From assembly GCA_030016635.1 (NCBI GenBank), contig JASEJQ010000008.1, positions 1 to 51,821 on the forward strand: 51,821 bases of DNA, read 5' to 3'. Positions 8,348 through 17,506 of this stretch are shown in pieces (position 1 is the stretch's first letter; every line of letters begins with the position of its first letter). The notes under the pieces are model-generated. The model searched no databases and was not told where the DNA came from. It was given only the letters and a program-made list of their open reading frames with translations. A program made the position numbers and the translations under genes. Source of the stretch: Thermoanaerobacteraceae bacterium (GTDB taxonomy: Bacteria > Bacillota > Thermoanaerobacteria > Thermoanaerobacterales > UBA4877).

Positions 8348-9217
8348 TTAAGTACAAGGGGCTTTTAGTACATCATATGCCACCTCATAGAGTTCATCAT
8401 AGTCGGGCTCTATCCCCGTCCATATCCTGAATGACTCTATGGCCTGGTATATGAGCATCCCAAGGCCTGTCAGTATGTCGCAGCCCTTATCCGCAGCATC
8501 TCTTAAGAGCGCTGTCATGAGGGGGTTGTACACCGCATCGCATACCAGCTGATTTTTGTCTATGATTTCCGTGGGAATTGGCCTGGCCTCCGTATCCGGA
8601 TACATACCCACTGTTGTTGCGTTTACTATCATATCCGACCTGCGGGATGCCTCTTTCAGTTCATCATAATTAAGCCGTACAGGCACTGCCCTGCCCTCTG
8701 CAATCATGTTTACGGCTTCGGAAAGCCTCTCTGCCCTTTCAAATGTCCTGTTGGTTATGTAAACCCTTTCTGCACCGTTCATTACAAGAGAAAACGCAAT
8801 AGCCCTCGCCGCGCCTCCGCTACCAATGATAAGGGCATTTAAGCCTCCGAGTTCTGTCCCCGCATTTTCTTTAAGTGACCTGATAAACCCGTCGCCGTCG
8901 GTGTTGTATCCCTTCAGGATGCCGTCCTCGTATGATATCACGTTCACTGCGCCGATAAGCTTCGCTTTCCGGTCTATCTCATCTAAGTATCTCATAACTT
9001 CCGTCTTATAGGGGACGGTCACGTTGGCACCGGCTATCCTGAAACAGTCAAAGGAGCGGATGGCCCTCTCAAACTGGTCTTGTGCCAGTTCAAAGGGTAT
9101 ATATATGAGGTTTAGCCCCATCCTTTCAAAGGCTGTGTTGTGTATCAGCGGGGATACGGAGTGTCCTAAAGGATTTCCAAGTAGTCCTATTATCCTTGTA
9201 TCTTTGTCCGCCCTCAC
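8348..9217 (-). CDS. aroE: Shikimate dehydrogenase
   Basis: It reduces 3-dehydroshikimate with NADPH in aromatic amino acid synthesis. At 289 aa it is standard length. The substrate-binding start GNPLGHSVSPLIHN, catalytic K71 in VTVPYK, D107 in NTDGDG and the glycine-rich NADP loop GSGGAARA at 132-139 are intact. It starts with GTG behind AAAGGGGG. It follows the PrsW-like gene by four bases, so it belongs to the operon epimerase, PrsW-like protein, aroE, which is an unusual setting for a shikimate gene. Confidence 0.95.
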   Translation of the reverse strand: MRADKDTRIIGLLGNPLGHSVSPLIHNTAFERMGLNLIYIPFELAQDQFERAIRSFDCFRIAGANVTVPYKTEVMRYLDEIDRKAKLIGAVNVISYEDGILKGYNTDGDGFIRSLKENAGTELGGLNALIIGSGGAARAIAFSLVMNGAERVYITNRTFERAERLSEAVNMIAEGRAVPVRLNYDELKEASRRSDMIVNATTVGMYPDTEARPIPTEIIDKNQLVCDAVYNPLMTALLRDAADKGCDILTGLGMLIYQAIESFRIWTGIEPDYDELYEVAYDVLKAPCT

Positions 9218-9221
9218 TAGC

Positions 9222-9605
9222 TTAATCCCCCTTTACCATAGTCATGTTGTATATGGAGTGTATAATTATGGCGCAGGAAACGGCCAGGCCTGGCCTGTAC
9301 CCCATGGCAAGAGCGGTAACGGCCCCAAAAAGCAGGTGACTTGCAGCCCCGACTATTGCCGCCCTTGCGTTTATCTTATCCGGTAAGGCAATATAATCAT
9401 TCAGTGCCTCTGCCACCCCGAAGATGCCGTGGGATAAAATTATATCCCCGCCAAGGAGTATGGCCAGGCCGCTCTTTAGTATCTCCTCTACCACAGTGGA
9501 AACTGTGTATATGAACCTGCCGCCGAAGCGCCTTACAAGGCAAGTGTTTAAGAAATAAGCAATGATTGAAGCGGCCAGGCCGGAACGTTCCCCTCTCAGC
9601 AGCAT
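9222..9605 (-). CDS. Small PrsW-like intramembrane protease homolog
   Basis: This 127-aa membrane protein has about four hydrophobic segments. Conserved residues fall in the pattern of PrsW/CPBP-type glutamic intramembrane proteases: EEILK (40-44, the EExxK motif), FGVAE (62-66, FxxxE), H90, and HSIYN (116-120). It is much shorter than typical PrsW, so it may be a minimal core or act with a partner. It overlaps the end of the upstream dipeptide epimerase gene by 10 bp and is followed at once by aroE. Three GGCCWGGCC 9-mers, plus an overlapping fourth, lie within this short gene. Confidence 0.6.
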   Translation of the reverse strand: MLLRGERSGLAASIIAYFLNTCLVRRFGGRFIYTVSTVVEEILKSGLAILLGGDIILSHGIFGVAEALNDYIALPDKINARAAIVGAASHLLFGAVTALAMGYRPGLAVSCAIIIHSIYNMTMVKGD

Positions 9606-10669
9606 TTCAGCCCCTCAATGCCAAGGCCTGGCCCTGCCTCAAAGCTGATATCCGGACCATCGTATCTTATACCTCCCGCCACAGGGTCCTCGGCTAAAAG
9701 ATATGCCGCATCTAAGTCGAGCCTTGTTACATTGTGAGTAGAGGCGGCAAAATGAGCGGCAGCCGTAACCGATACCTTGCATTCCATCATGCTCCCCACC
9801 ATGCACTCAATCCCTGCAGCCTCAGCCATGGAGTTAATCTTTATGGCATTGTGAATACCTCCTGCCTTCATCAGCTTAATGTTCAATATGTCGCACGTCC
9901 TCATGGATATTAGCCTTATGGCATCATTGGGGGTAAAGAGAGCCTCGTCGGCCATTACGGGAACGGATACGGCCCTCGTAACTTCGGCCAGGCCCTCCAC
10001 ATCCCATGCCGGCACAGGCTGCTCCACCAGTTCAATATCATACCTCTCTAAGGCATTAATTGCCCTTACGGCATCCTTAGCCCTCCACCCCTGATTGGCG
10101 TCCAGCCTTATCTTCACATCCGGCCCCACTGCATCCCTTATGGCCTTTACCCTTTCGATATCCTTCCTGTAGTCACCCCCAACCTTTGTCTTTAAGGTAT
10201 CAAATCCCTCTTTTACAGCCCTCACCGAGTCCTCCACCATCTCATCAATCTCATTAATGCTGATGGTAATGTCGGTCCTTATCCTGTCGGTATACCCGCC
10301 GAGCAGCCTGTATAGCGGCACATTGTAGTATTTACCCAGAATGTCGTATACGGCCATGTCCACTGCTGCCTTTGCACTGGGGTTATGAAGTATGCACCTA
10401 TCCATGGCAAGAAATACCCTGTCCGTGTCAAGTACATCAATTCCCAGTATTGCAGGCCTTATGTAGCTCATTACGGCATCCTCTATGGAACCCAGTATGT
10501 CACCCGTTATCACCGCGGTAGGTGCAGCCTCTCCCATACCAATATAGCCGTCATCCGTCTCCACATAAACCAGTACATCCTCTACGAAGTCCACCGTCCT
10601 CAAGGCTGTCTTAAAAGGCTTTTTAAGCGGCGCCTTTATCCTCGATACCCTTACATCTTTTATTTTCAA
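9596..10669 (-). CDS. Dipeptide epimerase (enolase superfamily)
   Basis: This member of the muconate-lactonizing-enzyme subgroup is most like L-Ala-D/L-Glu epimerase, which converts murein-derived dipeptides for reuse. Counting from the ATG at 10678, the catalytic and metal residues are K163-T-K165, D193 in DANQGW, E219 in EQPVP, D244 in ADE and K268 in IKLMKAGG. That ATG touches its AAGGGG, so the TTG at 10669 (nine-base spacing) is the better start. Exact dipeptide specificity cannot be told from sequence. It heads the operon with the PrsW-like protein and aroE. Confidence 0.88.
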   Translation of the reverse strand: MKIKDVRVSRIKAPLKKPFKTALRTVDFVEDVLVYVETDDGYIGMGEAAPTAVITGDILGSIEDAVMSYIRPAILGIDVLDTDRVFLAMDRCILHNPSAKAAVDMAVYDILGKYYNVPLYRLLGGYTDRIRTDITISINEIDEMVEDSVRAVKEGFDTLKTKVGGDYRKDIERVKAIRDAVGPDVKIRLDANQGWRAKDAVRAINALERYDIELVEQPVPAWDVEGLAEVTRAVSVPVMADEALFTPNDAIRLISMRTCDILNIKLMKAGGIHNAIKINSMAEAAGIECMVGSMMECKVSVTAAAHFAASTHNVTRLDLDAAYLLAEDPVAGGIRYDGPDISFEAGPGLGIEGLKCC

Positions 10670-10797
10670 TACACTCATCCCCTTAAATCTTTTGGTCTAT
10701 CACCTTTATCTAGTCAATTCATAACTTGATTACACAATTTAGTATAACACGTTTTCTCATGCATCACCAAGCATATTCATTGAAAATTAAGTATATA

Positions 10798-10826
10798 TTG
10801 TATAACCGATGCTTTAAGAGTATAAT
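10798..10826 (+). promoter_or_regulatory. Promoter of the ECF S-component gene
   Basis: TTGTAT (10798-10803), a 17-bp spacer and TATAAT (10821-10826) form a good sigma-A-type promoter 40 bp before the start codon on the plus strand. Confidence 0.7.
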
Positions 10827-10866
10827 ATAATTATGGTAGTTAATTAAATAACAAAGGGATGATATT

Positions 10867-11394
10867 ATGGAAAAGAATGCCTTAAAGCCGTTCAGCGTGC
10901 GCTGGCTCACACGCACTGCCCTTCTATTAGCTGTCACGCTGGTCTTTCAGATGTTCGGCTTTCCTCAAATGGTGACCGGCCCTGCAGTAAATGCCATGCT
11001 GATGATTTCCGGCACCTATGTCGGCCCTCTTGGCGGTATCATAATAGGTCTGCTTACCCCATGGATTGCCTTCATGAGAGGTACATTGGCGCCTCCCCTT
11101 GCCCCTATGATACCCTTCATCATGTTGGGCAATGCTGTGATTGTCATACTGTGGGTCTTATTCCGTATGCTTATTAAGAATGTCTACATTGGCTCTATAG
11201 CCGGCATGGTTATAGGTGCTGTGGCCAAGTTTCTAATCCTTTCGACCGCTGTGAGGCTCATCGTGAGCGTACCTCCTCCTGTGGCGCAGGCCATGCAGAT
11301 ACCTCAGCTCTACACTGCTCTCCTTGGGGGTGTTATTGCTCTGGTCGTGGATAGGCTCTTGAGTGTGGCTTTTAAAAACTATAACGAGGATTGA
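10867..11394 (+). CDS. Putative ECF transporter S component
   Basis: This 175-aa integral membrane protein has about five to six hydrophobic segments, the size and profile of the substrate-binding S subunits of energy-coupling-factor vitamin transporters. Such S units work with shared EcfA1, EcfA2 and EcfT proteins encoded elsewhere. A conserved-looking stretch is APPLAPMIPFIMLGN. No riboswitch precedes it and the neighbours do not reveal the substrate, so no vitamin is assigned. It has its own promoter and terminator and is divergent from the epimerase operon. Confidence 0.65.
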   Translation: MEKNALKPFSVRWLTRTALLLAVTLVFQMFGFPQMVTGPAVNAMLMISGTYVGPLGGIIIGLLTPWIAFMRGTLAPPLAPMIPFIMLGNAVIVILWVLFRMLIKNVYIGSIAGMVIGAVAKFLILSTAVRLIVSVPPPVAQAMQIPQLYTALLGGVIALVVDRLLSVAFKNYNED

Positions 11395-11419
11395 CCCCGA
11401 AAATCGGGGTTATTTTTTT
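11394..11419 (+). terminator. Terminator of the ECF S-component gene
   Basis: CCCCGA pairs with TCGGGG across an AAA loop, followed by TTATTTTTTT. Confidence 0.9.
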
Positions 11420-11445
11420 GTAAAATTACCCATGTGGGGTATAAT
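11418..11445 (+). promoter_or_regulatory. Promoter of the nitroreductase gene
   Basis: TTGTAA (11418-11423), a 16-bp spacer and TATAAT (11440-11445). The -35 box overlaps the end of the preceding terminator U-run. Confidence 0.65.
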
Positions 11446-11482
11446 ATATATGGAAAATATACTATAAGAGGAGGCAGATAAA

Positions 11483-12100
11483 GTGAAAGACCTTAAAGAA
11501 GTCTATGAGGAGAGGCGTTCCGTCAATTTTTTTGACAGCAGCAAGGATTTGGATGAGGAAACCCTCAAGAAGATTATGGATTTAGCTGTGCTTGCCCCAT
11601 CAGCCTTCAACCTGCAGCCATGGGAGGTCATAGCTGTAAAGTCGCCTGAGGCAAAGCAGAGGCTATACGATGCAGCTTTAAAGCAGCCCAAAATACTGGC
11701 AGCTCCTGTCACCCTGATAATGGTTGGCGACAAGGATGCCTATACAGAGGCCAATGAGGCATGGTGGTACATGAGGGACGTGGGCATACCCGATGACAAG
11801 ATACTGGGAAATATCGACTTTGCTAAAAATGTCCTCTATAATACGGATCTTAAGAGGAATAACTTTGCGGTGAGAAACACCTCATTCCTCTGCATGTCCT
11901 TAATGTATGCTGCAAAATACTATGGTGTGGAGTCCCATGCCATGATAGGCTTTGAGGAGGATAAGATAAAAAGGGAGTTTAATATACCCGACAACAAGGT
12001 GGTAGTCCTTCTGATATCCTTAGGATACTTCGATGAGAGCAAGACATTGTACCCAAGGCTGAGACGCAAAAAATACGAAGAGATAGTAAAGGTAGTTTAA
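11483..12100 (+). CDS. Nitroreductase family protein
   Basis: This is a 205-aa FMN-dependent oxidoreductase of the nitroreductase fold, which uses NAD(P)H on quinones, nitro compounds or flavins. The N-terminal ERRSVNFFD and LDEETLKKIMDLAVLAPSAF segments carry the typical RRS and APSAFNLQPW flavin-binding residues. It starts with GTG behind AGGAGG. It is monocistronic with its own promoter and shares a terminator with the convergent lipM. The physiological substrate is unknown. Confidence 0.9.
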   Translation: MKDLKEVYEERRSVNFFDSSKDLDEETLKKIMDLAVLAPSAFNLQPWEVIAVKSPEAKQRLYDAALKQPKILAAPVTLIMVGDKDAYTEANEAWWYMRDVGIPDDKILGNIDFAKNVLYNTDLKRNNFAVRNTSFLCMSLMYAAKYYGVESHAMIGFEEDKIKREFNIPDNKVVVLLISLGYFDESKTLYPRLRRKKYEEIVKVV

Positions 12101-12102
12101 AT

Positions 12103-12129
12103 AAAAACCCACCAAACGGCGGGTTTTTA
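12103..12129. terminator. Bidirectional terminator between nitroreductase and lipM
   Basis: AAAAACCC and GGGTTTTT arms with a short loop give an A-run and U-run on both strands. It overlaps the last codons of lipM (stop at 12127), serving the convergent pair. Confidence 0.8.
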
Positions 12130-12936
12130 TCTCATGAGGTTCCATTCATCACCCATATACTTTTCTTTTAGCTCATCTGCCCTTTTGGTTTCTTTTTCTG
12201 TGAGGTTTGACCGAATAATCTCTAAATCAAAGGCCTTTTTAAATCCTTCTGCAATGGCCTGGCCTGCCTCGCTGTATCCTATCTCTCTGCCGGCCATCTC
12301 CGACAGGCTCCCTGCCTTCTTAGAGAGCATTACTGCCAGCCTATCCCTTGCCCTGTCATCCACATTCATTATAGATGCCAGCTTCTTAGGGTCAAACCTC
12401 AGCATGATAGATCCATGCTGGAGGATAGCGCCGTATCTCCTTACCTGTGCGCTTCCAATGAGTTTTTTACCTCTTGCAACCACCTCATACCACGAGGGAG
12501 AGTCAAAGCAGGCAGAGGTCAATGCCTTACCCGTTCCGCTTTCCTTAAGTGATGCCACCTCTGCCTCGATGTCAAGGAGTTTTAATCCCTCCACAAGGCC
12601 TAGGCTCAACGCCCTGTATGTTTCTATGACAGAACCCGGCAGTTCCTCCTCCCTTATGGAGACGCTGTATGTAATCTCCTCATCATGGAGGACCGCCCTG
12701 CCGCCGGTGGGCCTCCTCACGAAGCCAAATCCAAGCTCCTTTATCCTCCTTAAGTCTACCTCCTTCTCTGCTCTCTGGAAGTAGCCTATGGAAAGGGTGG
12801 GGGTAACCCAGCCAAAAAACCTGATCACAGGTGGACTATCCCCTGCAGCCACCGACTCCATAAGCGTCTCGTCTACCGCCATGTTGTAGGCTCCATCATT
12901 AAAACCTGTATCAATAAGTCTCCATATCTTTACCAT
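12127..12936 (-). CDS. lipM: Octanoyltransferase, LipM type
   Basis: This 269-aa protein has the biotin/lipoate ligase catalytic fold. RRPTGGRAVLHDEEITYS (75-91) is the acyl-AMP/acyl-site motif, and C143 in TSACFDSPSWYE matches the catalytic cysteine that sets LipM octanoyltransferases apart from ATP-using LplA. K159 in GKKLIGSAQ is the conserved lysine. LipM moves octanoate from acyl carrier protein to GcvH. It is the last gene of the glycine-cleavage cluster, right behind the two radical SAM proteins, which fits octanoylation followed by sulfur insertion. A lipoate-scavenging ligase is the alternative; the Cys argues against it. Confidence 0.8.
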   Translation of the reverse strand: MVKIWRLIDTGFNDGAYNMAVDETLMESVAAGDSPPVIRFFGWVTPTLSIGYFQRAEKEVDLRRIKELGFGFVRRPTGGRAVLHDEEITYSVSIREEELPGSVIETYRALSLGLVEGLKLLDIEAEVASLKESGTGKALTSACFDSPSWYEVVARGKKLIGSAQVRRYGAILQHGSIMLRFDPKKLASIMNVDDRARDRLAVMLSKKAGSLSEMAGREIGYSEAGQAIAEGFKKAFDLEIIRSNLTEKETKRADELKEKYMGDEWNLMR

Positions 12937-12955
12937 GACGCCTCACATTCTTTCC

Positions 12956-13903
12956 TTATCCAAAGATACCCGTCTCCCGCAAGGCCTTTTCTGCCTCTTC
13001 TTCAGTTAATGGTCTGGGGTAGTTATACATGACCCCTCCTGGCCGCTCATTATAGTATGGCCTGTTGCAATCCTGACAGCCTGATGTCATGAATGCATTT
13101 CCGTCCTTCACCCGTTTTAATAATATATCCGAACCCCTCACGTCCTTGAGCTCCTCATCCACAAAAATAAAATCATCTATGGAAACAAGATTATTTATTA
13201 TGAGATATCGTGCAAGCTGAATTCTCCTGTAGCTATCAAGAGGCGGCTGACTCTTATCCTCCATGGGTGTCCCCCGTACCGGAGTGAAAGCAAAGAGCGC
13301 TGTGGATACGCCGTGGTTATGGAGTTCATATATGAGCCGTATCATCTCCTCCTCTGTCTCGCCAAGACCTGCTATGAGGTGAGTGTTTACCCTGCCCGGA
13401 TACCTTTCCGCCAGGCCATATATCATATCCAAAAGCCTGTCTAAGGAGCCGCCCTTTATTCTGCTGTATAGCTCTCTTGAGGCAACGTCAATGGGCAGGG
13501 ATATGGTATCTATGCCCAGGCCGAAGAGCGCCTCCGCCTCCTCTGGTGAGGTGATATAGACTGAGGCGTTTATGGGGATATCCCCTGCACCTTTGAGCTT
13601 CTTTATGGTCTCTATGGCGGCCTCCATGCTCTCCCTGCTGTCCACCACCTGAAGGCAAGCCCTTTTGAGGCTGCCTCTTCTGCAGGCTTCGGCCAGGCCG
13701 GCCACAGCAATCTCATCGTCAAACTCCGGCCACGTCACCCTGGAGAGGTAGTCCCTCCGGCTGTCTGACCTTATGCTCTGTGTGCAAAAGCTGCATCCCC
13801 TCCTGCAGCTCTCCCCTACCATTATATACGCTGTAGTGGGTAGAGAATCTGCCTTTATCCTGTTTAACCCCATAACCTTAGCTGTACCCGCTGATAACCT
13901 CAT
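12956..13903 (-). CDS. Radical SAM protein, likely lipoyl synthase half (LipS1/LipS2-like)
   Basis: A 315-aa radical SAM enzyme with the cluster motif C33-x3-C37-x2-C40 (SCRRGCSFC). A second Cys pair near the end (SGCQDC, before PYYNERPGG) may hold an auxiliary cluster. It is related to biotin synthase. Some archaea and bacteria lack classical LipA and make lipoyl groups with a pair of such proteins, LipS1 and LipS2. The partner is directly upstream, with a 4-bp ATGA overlap, and lipM and the gcv genes flank the pair. I infer lipoyl synthesis from this context and do not decide which half it is. The ATGA start was chosen over an upstream GTG that touches its Shine-Dalgarno. Confidence 0.72.
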   Translation of the reverse strand: MRLSAGTAKVMGLNRIKADSLPTTAYIMVGESCRRGCSFCTQSIRSDSRRDYLSRVTWPEFDDEIAVAGLAEACRRGSLKRACLQVVDSRESMEAAIETIKKLKGAGDIPINASVYITSPEEAEALFGLGIDTISLPIDVASRELYSRIKGGSLDRLLDMIYGLAERYPGRVNTHLIAGLGETEEEMIRLIYELHNHGVSTALFAFTPVRGTPMEDKSQPPLDSYRRIQLARYLIINNLVSIDDFIFVDEELKDVRGSDILLKRVKDGNAFMTSGCQDCNRPYYNERPGGVMYNYPRPLTEEEAEKALRETGIFG

Positions 13904-14697
13904 AGCACACAGCACTCCTCTTTGATATTTATGCCGTACCCCAGTTCCTCAGCATATCTAACCGCAGACGGGGTTGGGTTTACTATGCCGTCCACACCAA
14001 TCTCCACCGCCATCCTGTCAATCCTATCCCTGTATGAGCCGCCTGGCCTCATGCACCCCAGGGTTATATATCCATCGGGCACCAGTCCCCTGGCAAACTC
14101 CAGCACTTTCGCTGCATCCTCCGCCCCAGGCGGCCTCCTGTCTGAAAATGGTGTACCGAATGTGGGCTTAAATATGATAAAGGCCATCTTCTCCGTGCTC
14201 ATCTCCTTTAAAACCCTCACAGCCTCATACTCCTTATCTATTATCCCGCCCTTCAGGCCTATAAGTATATGGGGCACCACTTCTGTATATTTTTTCAGGT
14301 ATCCATAGGACCTTATATAGTCCGCACCACTTTTATTAAGGCCAAAGACATCTCTGATGGCATCGTCATCCACAGTAAAGTCAAAGGACACCTTATCGGC
14401 GACCTCGCTTATGGCCTTAGCCTCCTCCTCATCCACCAGACCGCAGTGGATGTTCAGCCTGGCCCTGTTTTTAAGGGATCTGATTTCATCCATAAACCTT
14501 GTTATAGGTACCTTCCCCTCCCTATCGCAGCCACCACTGATAAGGAAGCTGGAGGAATCTGTCTCCTCCGCTTCCTTGAGGCTTATCATGTCCCTTAGAT
14601 AGTGGCCGCTGCAGTGGGAGCAATTTAAAGAGCATATCGCCCCTGTCACGCTCACAGACCTGGTCTTCCCGGGATAATATATGTCGATTGTCCTCAA
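13900..14697 (-). CDS. Radical SAM protein, likely lipoyl synthase half (LipS1/LipS2-like)
   Basis: This 265-aa radical SAM protein carries C22-x3-C26-x2-C29 (ICSLNCSHC), right after a short N-terminal beta strand, so the radical SAM core starts at once. A second cysteine group lies in TLGCMRPGG, and KEECCVL ends the chain. The ATG at 14703 touches AGGAGG, so the TTG two codons later, seven bases away, is preferred. It overlaps the next radical SAM gene by ATGA, implying equal production of the two. With LipM and GcvH encoded alongside, a two-protein lipoyl synthase is the best explanation. Confidence 0.7.
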   Translation of the reverse strand: MRTIDIYYPGKTRSVSVTGAICSLNCSHCSGHYLRDMISLKEAEETDSSSFLISGGCDREGKVPITRFMDEIRSLKNRARLNIHCGLVDEEEAKAISEVADKVSFDFTVDDDAIRDVFGLNKSGADYIRSYGYLKKYTEVVPHILIGLKGGIIDKEYEAVRVLKEMSTEKMAFIIFKPTFGTPFSDRRPPGAEDAAKVLEFARGLVPDGYITLGCMRPGGSYRDRIDRMAVEIGVDGIVNPTPSAVRYAEELGYGINIKEECCVL

Positions 14698-14725
14698 CGT
14701 CATTCCTCCTGATTCTTTTGAACGC

Positions 14726-16174
14726 TTAGTCCTTCTTATACCTCAGCACCGGATGTCTCGCTGCCCTTGTCTCATCCAATCTACCCACAGGTGTATCATG
14801 TGGTGCACTCTTTACAAAGTCAGGGTCCTCCGCCGCCTCCTTGGCTATCTGCCTCATGACGCTGATGAAGGTATCCAGTGTTTCTTTGCTCTCAGTCTCG
14901 GTAGGCTCTATCATGAGGGCCTCCTCAACAATGAGTGGGAAGTACACTGTGGGCGGATGTATACCAAAGTCCAGGAGCCTCTTGGCTACGTCGGTGGTCC
15001 TGACGCTATTTTTCTGTTTCTGCCATTTTGAGCTTACAACAAACTCATGCTTGCAGTATCTGTCATAGGGCAGATAGTAGAGGTCCTTCAGGTTCTCCAT
15101 TATATAGTTGGCATTTAATACAGCGTTCTCACATACACTGCGCAGACCATCGGGGCCATTAAACAGGATATAGGCATAGGCCTTAACCACCACATCAAAG
15201 TTGCCGTAGAAGCTCCTCACCTTACCTATGGTATGGGGCACATTATAGTTGAAGTAGTATTTTTCTCCATCATAGTCCACCAGCGGCACCGGTAGGAAAT
15301 CTATGAGCTCTTTCTTTACGCCCACTGGGCCTGCACCAGGTCCGCCGCCGCCATGGGGTGTGGAGAAGGTCTTGTGCAGGTTTATATGCACCACGTCGAA
15401 GCCCATATCACCCGGCCTGGCCTTGCCCAGGGTGCCGTTGAGGTTTGCCCCGTCGTAGTAACAGAGTGCCCCTACGCTGTGCACCAACTCGGTTATCTTA
15501 TCTATATTTTCGTCAAAAAGTCCAAGTGTATTGGGGTTGGTAAGCATCAGGGCTGCCACCTCATCATCTAAGGCATCCTGCAGCTTATCCAAGTCTATAC
15601 CGCCCCTCTCATCCGACTCCACCTTAACAACCCTGTAGCCACACATGGTCGCTGTAGCGGGGTTGGTGCCGTGGGCAGAATCGGGGATTATGACCTTGGT
15701 CTTTTTATTGCCCCTATGCTCATGATAGGCCCTTATGATGCTTATCCCGGTAAACTCACCGTGGGCGCCGGCAGCAGGCTGCAGGGTAACCCTGTCCATG
15801 CCGGAGACCTCTGCAAGGAATTTTTCCATGTCATATATCAGCCTCAAGTTGCCCTGGGAGACAGACTCCGGCTGATATGGGTGGCTCTCGGTAAAGCCTG
15901 CCAGTTTAGCCACATCCTCATTCAGCTTGGGGTTATACTTCATGGTGCAGGAACCCAAGGGGTAAAAGCCCGTATCCACACCATGGTTTAAATGGGAGAG
16001 GTTTGTAAAATGTCTTATCACGTCCACCTCGGAGACCTCTGGAAGGTTTGGTTCGCTGCCGCGCACCATATCGGCAGGTATGGCGTCATCCACTTTTGGA
16101 ACATCCAGAGCGGGCAGTGAATATCCGCATCTTCCTTCCCTGCTCATCTCAAAAATCAATGGTACCAGCTTCAT
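14726..16174 (-). CDS. gcvPB: Glycine dehydrogenase (decarboxylating) subunit 2
   Basis: This is the C-terminal half of the split P-protein. With GcvPA it decarboxylates glycine and passes the aminomethyl group to lipoyl-GcvH. At 482 aa it is standard. The PLP lysine is K268 in [24 protein letters not shown] and the HGTNPA region are also conserved. Its ATG overlaps the gcvPA stop (ATGA) and lies behind GGAGG. Continuing co-transcription leads into the radical SAM pair 23 bp downstream. Confidence 0.97.
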   Translation of the reverse strand: MKLVPLIFEMSREGRCGYSLPALDVPKVDDAIPADMVRGSEPNLPEVSEVDVIRHFTNLSHLNHGVDTGFYPLGSCTMKYNPKLNEDVAKLAGFTESHPYQPESVSQGNLRLIYDMEKFLAEVSGMDRVTLQPAAGAHGEFTGISIIRAYHEHRGNKKTKVIIPDSAHGTNPATATMCGYRVVKVESDERGGIDLDKLQDALDDEVAALMLTNPNTLGLFDENIDKITELVHSVGALCYYDGANLNGTLGKARPGDMGFDVVHINLHKTFSTPHGGGGPGAGPVGVKKELIDFLPVPLVDYDGEKYYFNYNVPHTIGKVRSFYGNFDVVVKAYAYILFNGPDGLRSVCENAVLNANYIMENLKDLYYLPYDRYCKHEFVVSSKWQKQKNSVRTTDVAKRLLDFGIHPPTVYFPLIVEEALMIEPTETESKETLDTFISVMRQIAKEAAEDPDFVKSAPHDTPVGRLDETRAARHPVLRYKKD

Positions 16175-17505
16175 CTCAATCCCTCCAATCCAGCTACCAG
16201 CTCATCCATTTCCTGTTTTGTACGCTTCTCGGTGACAGCTATCATCATGCAGCCCTTAAGCTCAGGGTAAAAACGGGAAAGGTCAATGCCGGCTATGATC
16301 TTTTTCTTCAGGAGGCTATCTATAACGGGAGTGGCGTCCTTATCCAGCTTTATGACAAACTCCTTGAAGAAGGGCTTATCAAAGGCCATGCCAAAACCAG
16401 CCTTTTTCAGCTCACCGGCTAAGTAGTGGGATTTTGACACGCACTGCTCCCCTACCTCCTTAAGCCCCTTCTTGCCCATCAGAGAGAGATAGACTGTGGC
16501 CGCCAGTGCACATAACGCCTGGTTGGAACAGATGTTGGATGTGGCCTTCTCCCTCCTTATGTGCTGCTCCCTGGTCTGCAGGGTGAGCACATAGCCTGTA
16601 TTGCCCCTGTTATCCACTGTCTGGCCCACAATCCTGCCTGGCATATACCTTACAAACTGCTCCTTTGTGGCCAGAAATCCAAGATGGGGTCCGCCAAAGT
16701 TCATGGGATTGCCCAGGGCCTGGCCATCACCGCAGACTATGTCTGCCCCATATTCTCCAGGGGCTTTCAAAACCCCAAGGGATATGGGGTCTGCCACTGT
16801 TATAAAGAGACCGCCAGCATCATGGATAAGGGAAGATAGTGCCTCCATATCCTCAAGACAGCCAAAAAAGTTGGGATTTTGCACAATAAGGCCGTCCACA
16901 TCCTTTAGCTTTGTCTTAAGGTCCTCAATATCAGTCACTCCATCCCTATAATCCACCTCTATTATGTCTATATCCATGCCTGCAGTATATGTCTCCAAGA
17001 CCCTCCTGTATTCGGGGTGGACAGTCTTTGATACCAGTATCCTGCCCTTATCCTTTACCTTCACAGCCATAATCCCTGCCTCAGCCATTGCTGATGCCCC
17101 ATCATAAATGGAGGCGTTGGATACATCCATACCCGTAAGTTCGCAGATCATGGTCTGATACTCAAATATGGACTGCAAAGTGCCCTGGCTTATCTCAGGC
17201 TGATACGGGGTGTAGGCCGTATAGAACTCAGACCTGCCAATAATATGAGATACCGCTGAGGGTATATAGTGGTCATAAATGCCGCCACCTATAAAGTAGG
17301 TGTAGTGCTCTGCCTCAGCATTGCTCTCGGCAAGGGCCGCCATCTGCCTCTTTACCTCCAGCTCCGACATGGCCTCCGGCAGGTTCAGTCTGCTGTTGAA
17401 TTTAACATTATCCGGTATATCAGAAAACAGGTCTTCAATAGAGGAAACGCCGATGGACTTCAGCATCTCCTCCCTTTCCCTATCAGTGTTCGGGATATAG
17501 TCCAT
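16171..17505 (-). CDS. gcvPA: Glycine dehydrogenase (decarboxylating) subunit 1
   Basis: The N-terminal half of the split P-protein has 444 aa from the chosen start. The start [15 protein letters not shown] lies one base past the gcvH stop and 10 bases after AAGGAG. A longer in-frame start at 17547 would lie inside gcvH and lacks support. Motifs such as [19 protein letters not shown] and [10 protein letters not shown] fit the family. This subunit lacks the PLP lysine, which GcvPB provides. It sits between gcvH and gcvPB in the order seen in many Bacillota. Confidence 0.96.
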   Translation of the reverse strand: MDYIPNTDREREEMLKSIGVSSIEDLFSDIPDNVKFNSRLNLPEAMSELEVKRQMAALAESNAEAEHYTYFIGGGIYDHYIPSAVSHIIGRSEFYTAYTPYQPEISQGTLQSIFEYQTMICELTGMDVSNASIYDGASAMAEAGIMAVKVKDKGRILVSKTVHPEYRRVLETYTAGMDIDIIEVDYRDGVTDIEDLKTKLKDVDGLIVQNPNFFGCLEDMEALSSLIHDAGGLFITVADPISLGVLKAPGEYGADIVCGDGQALGNPMNFGGPHLGFLATKEQFVRYMPGRIVGQTVDNRGNTGYVLTLQTREQHIRREKATSNICSNQALCALAATVYLSLMGKKGLKEVGEQCVSKSHYLAGELKKAGFGMAFDKPFFKEFVIKLDKDATPVIDSLLKKKIIAGIDLSRFYPELKGCMMIAVTEKRTKQEMDELVAGLEGLR

Positions 17506-17506
17506 A

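Noticed and set aside
9282-9295. The 14-bp palindrome GGCCAGGCCTGGCC as an operator
   Set aside because: It lies in the middle of a coding region and is a fusion of two copies of the widespread 9-mer, so it is treated with that word.
12134-12784. Plus-strand frame of 216 codons
   Set aside because: It is antisense to lipM throughout, has Ser/Pro/Leu-rich low-information sequence and no family resemblance.
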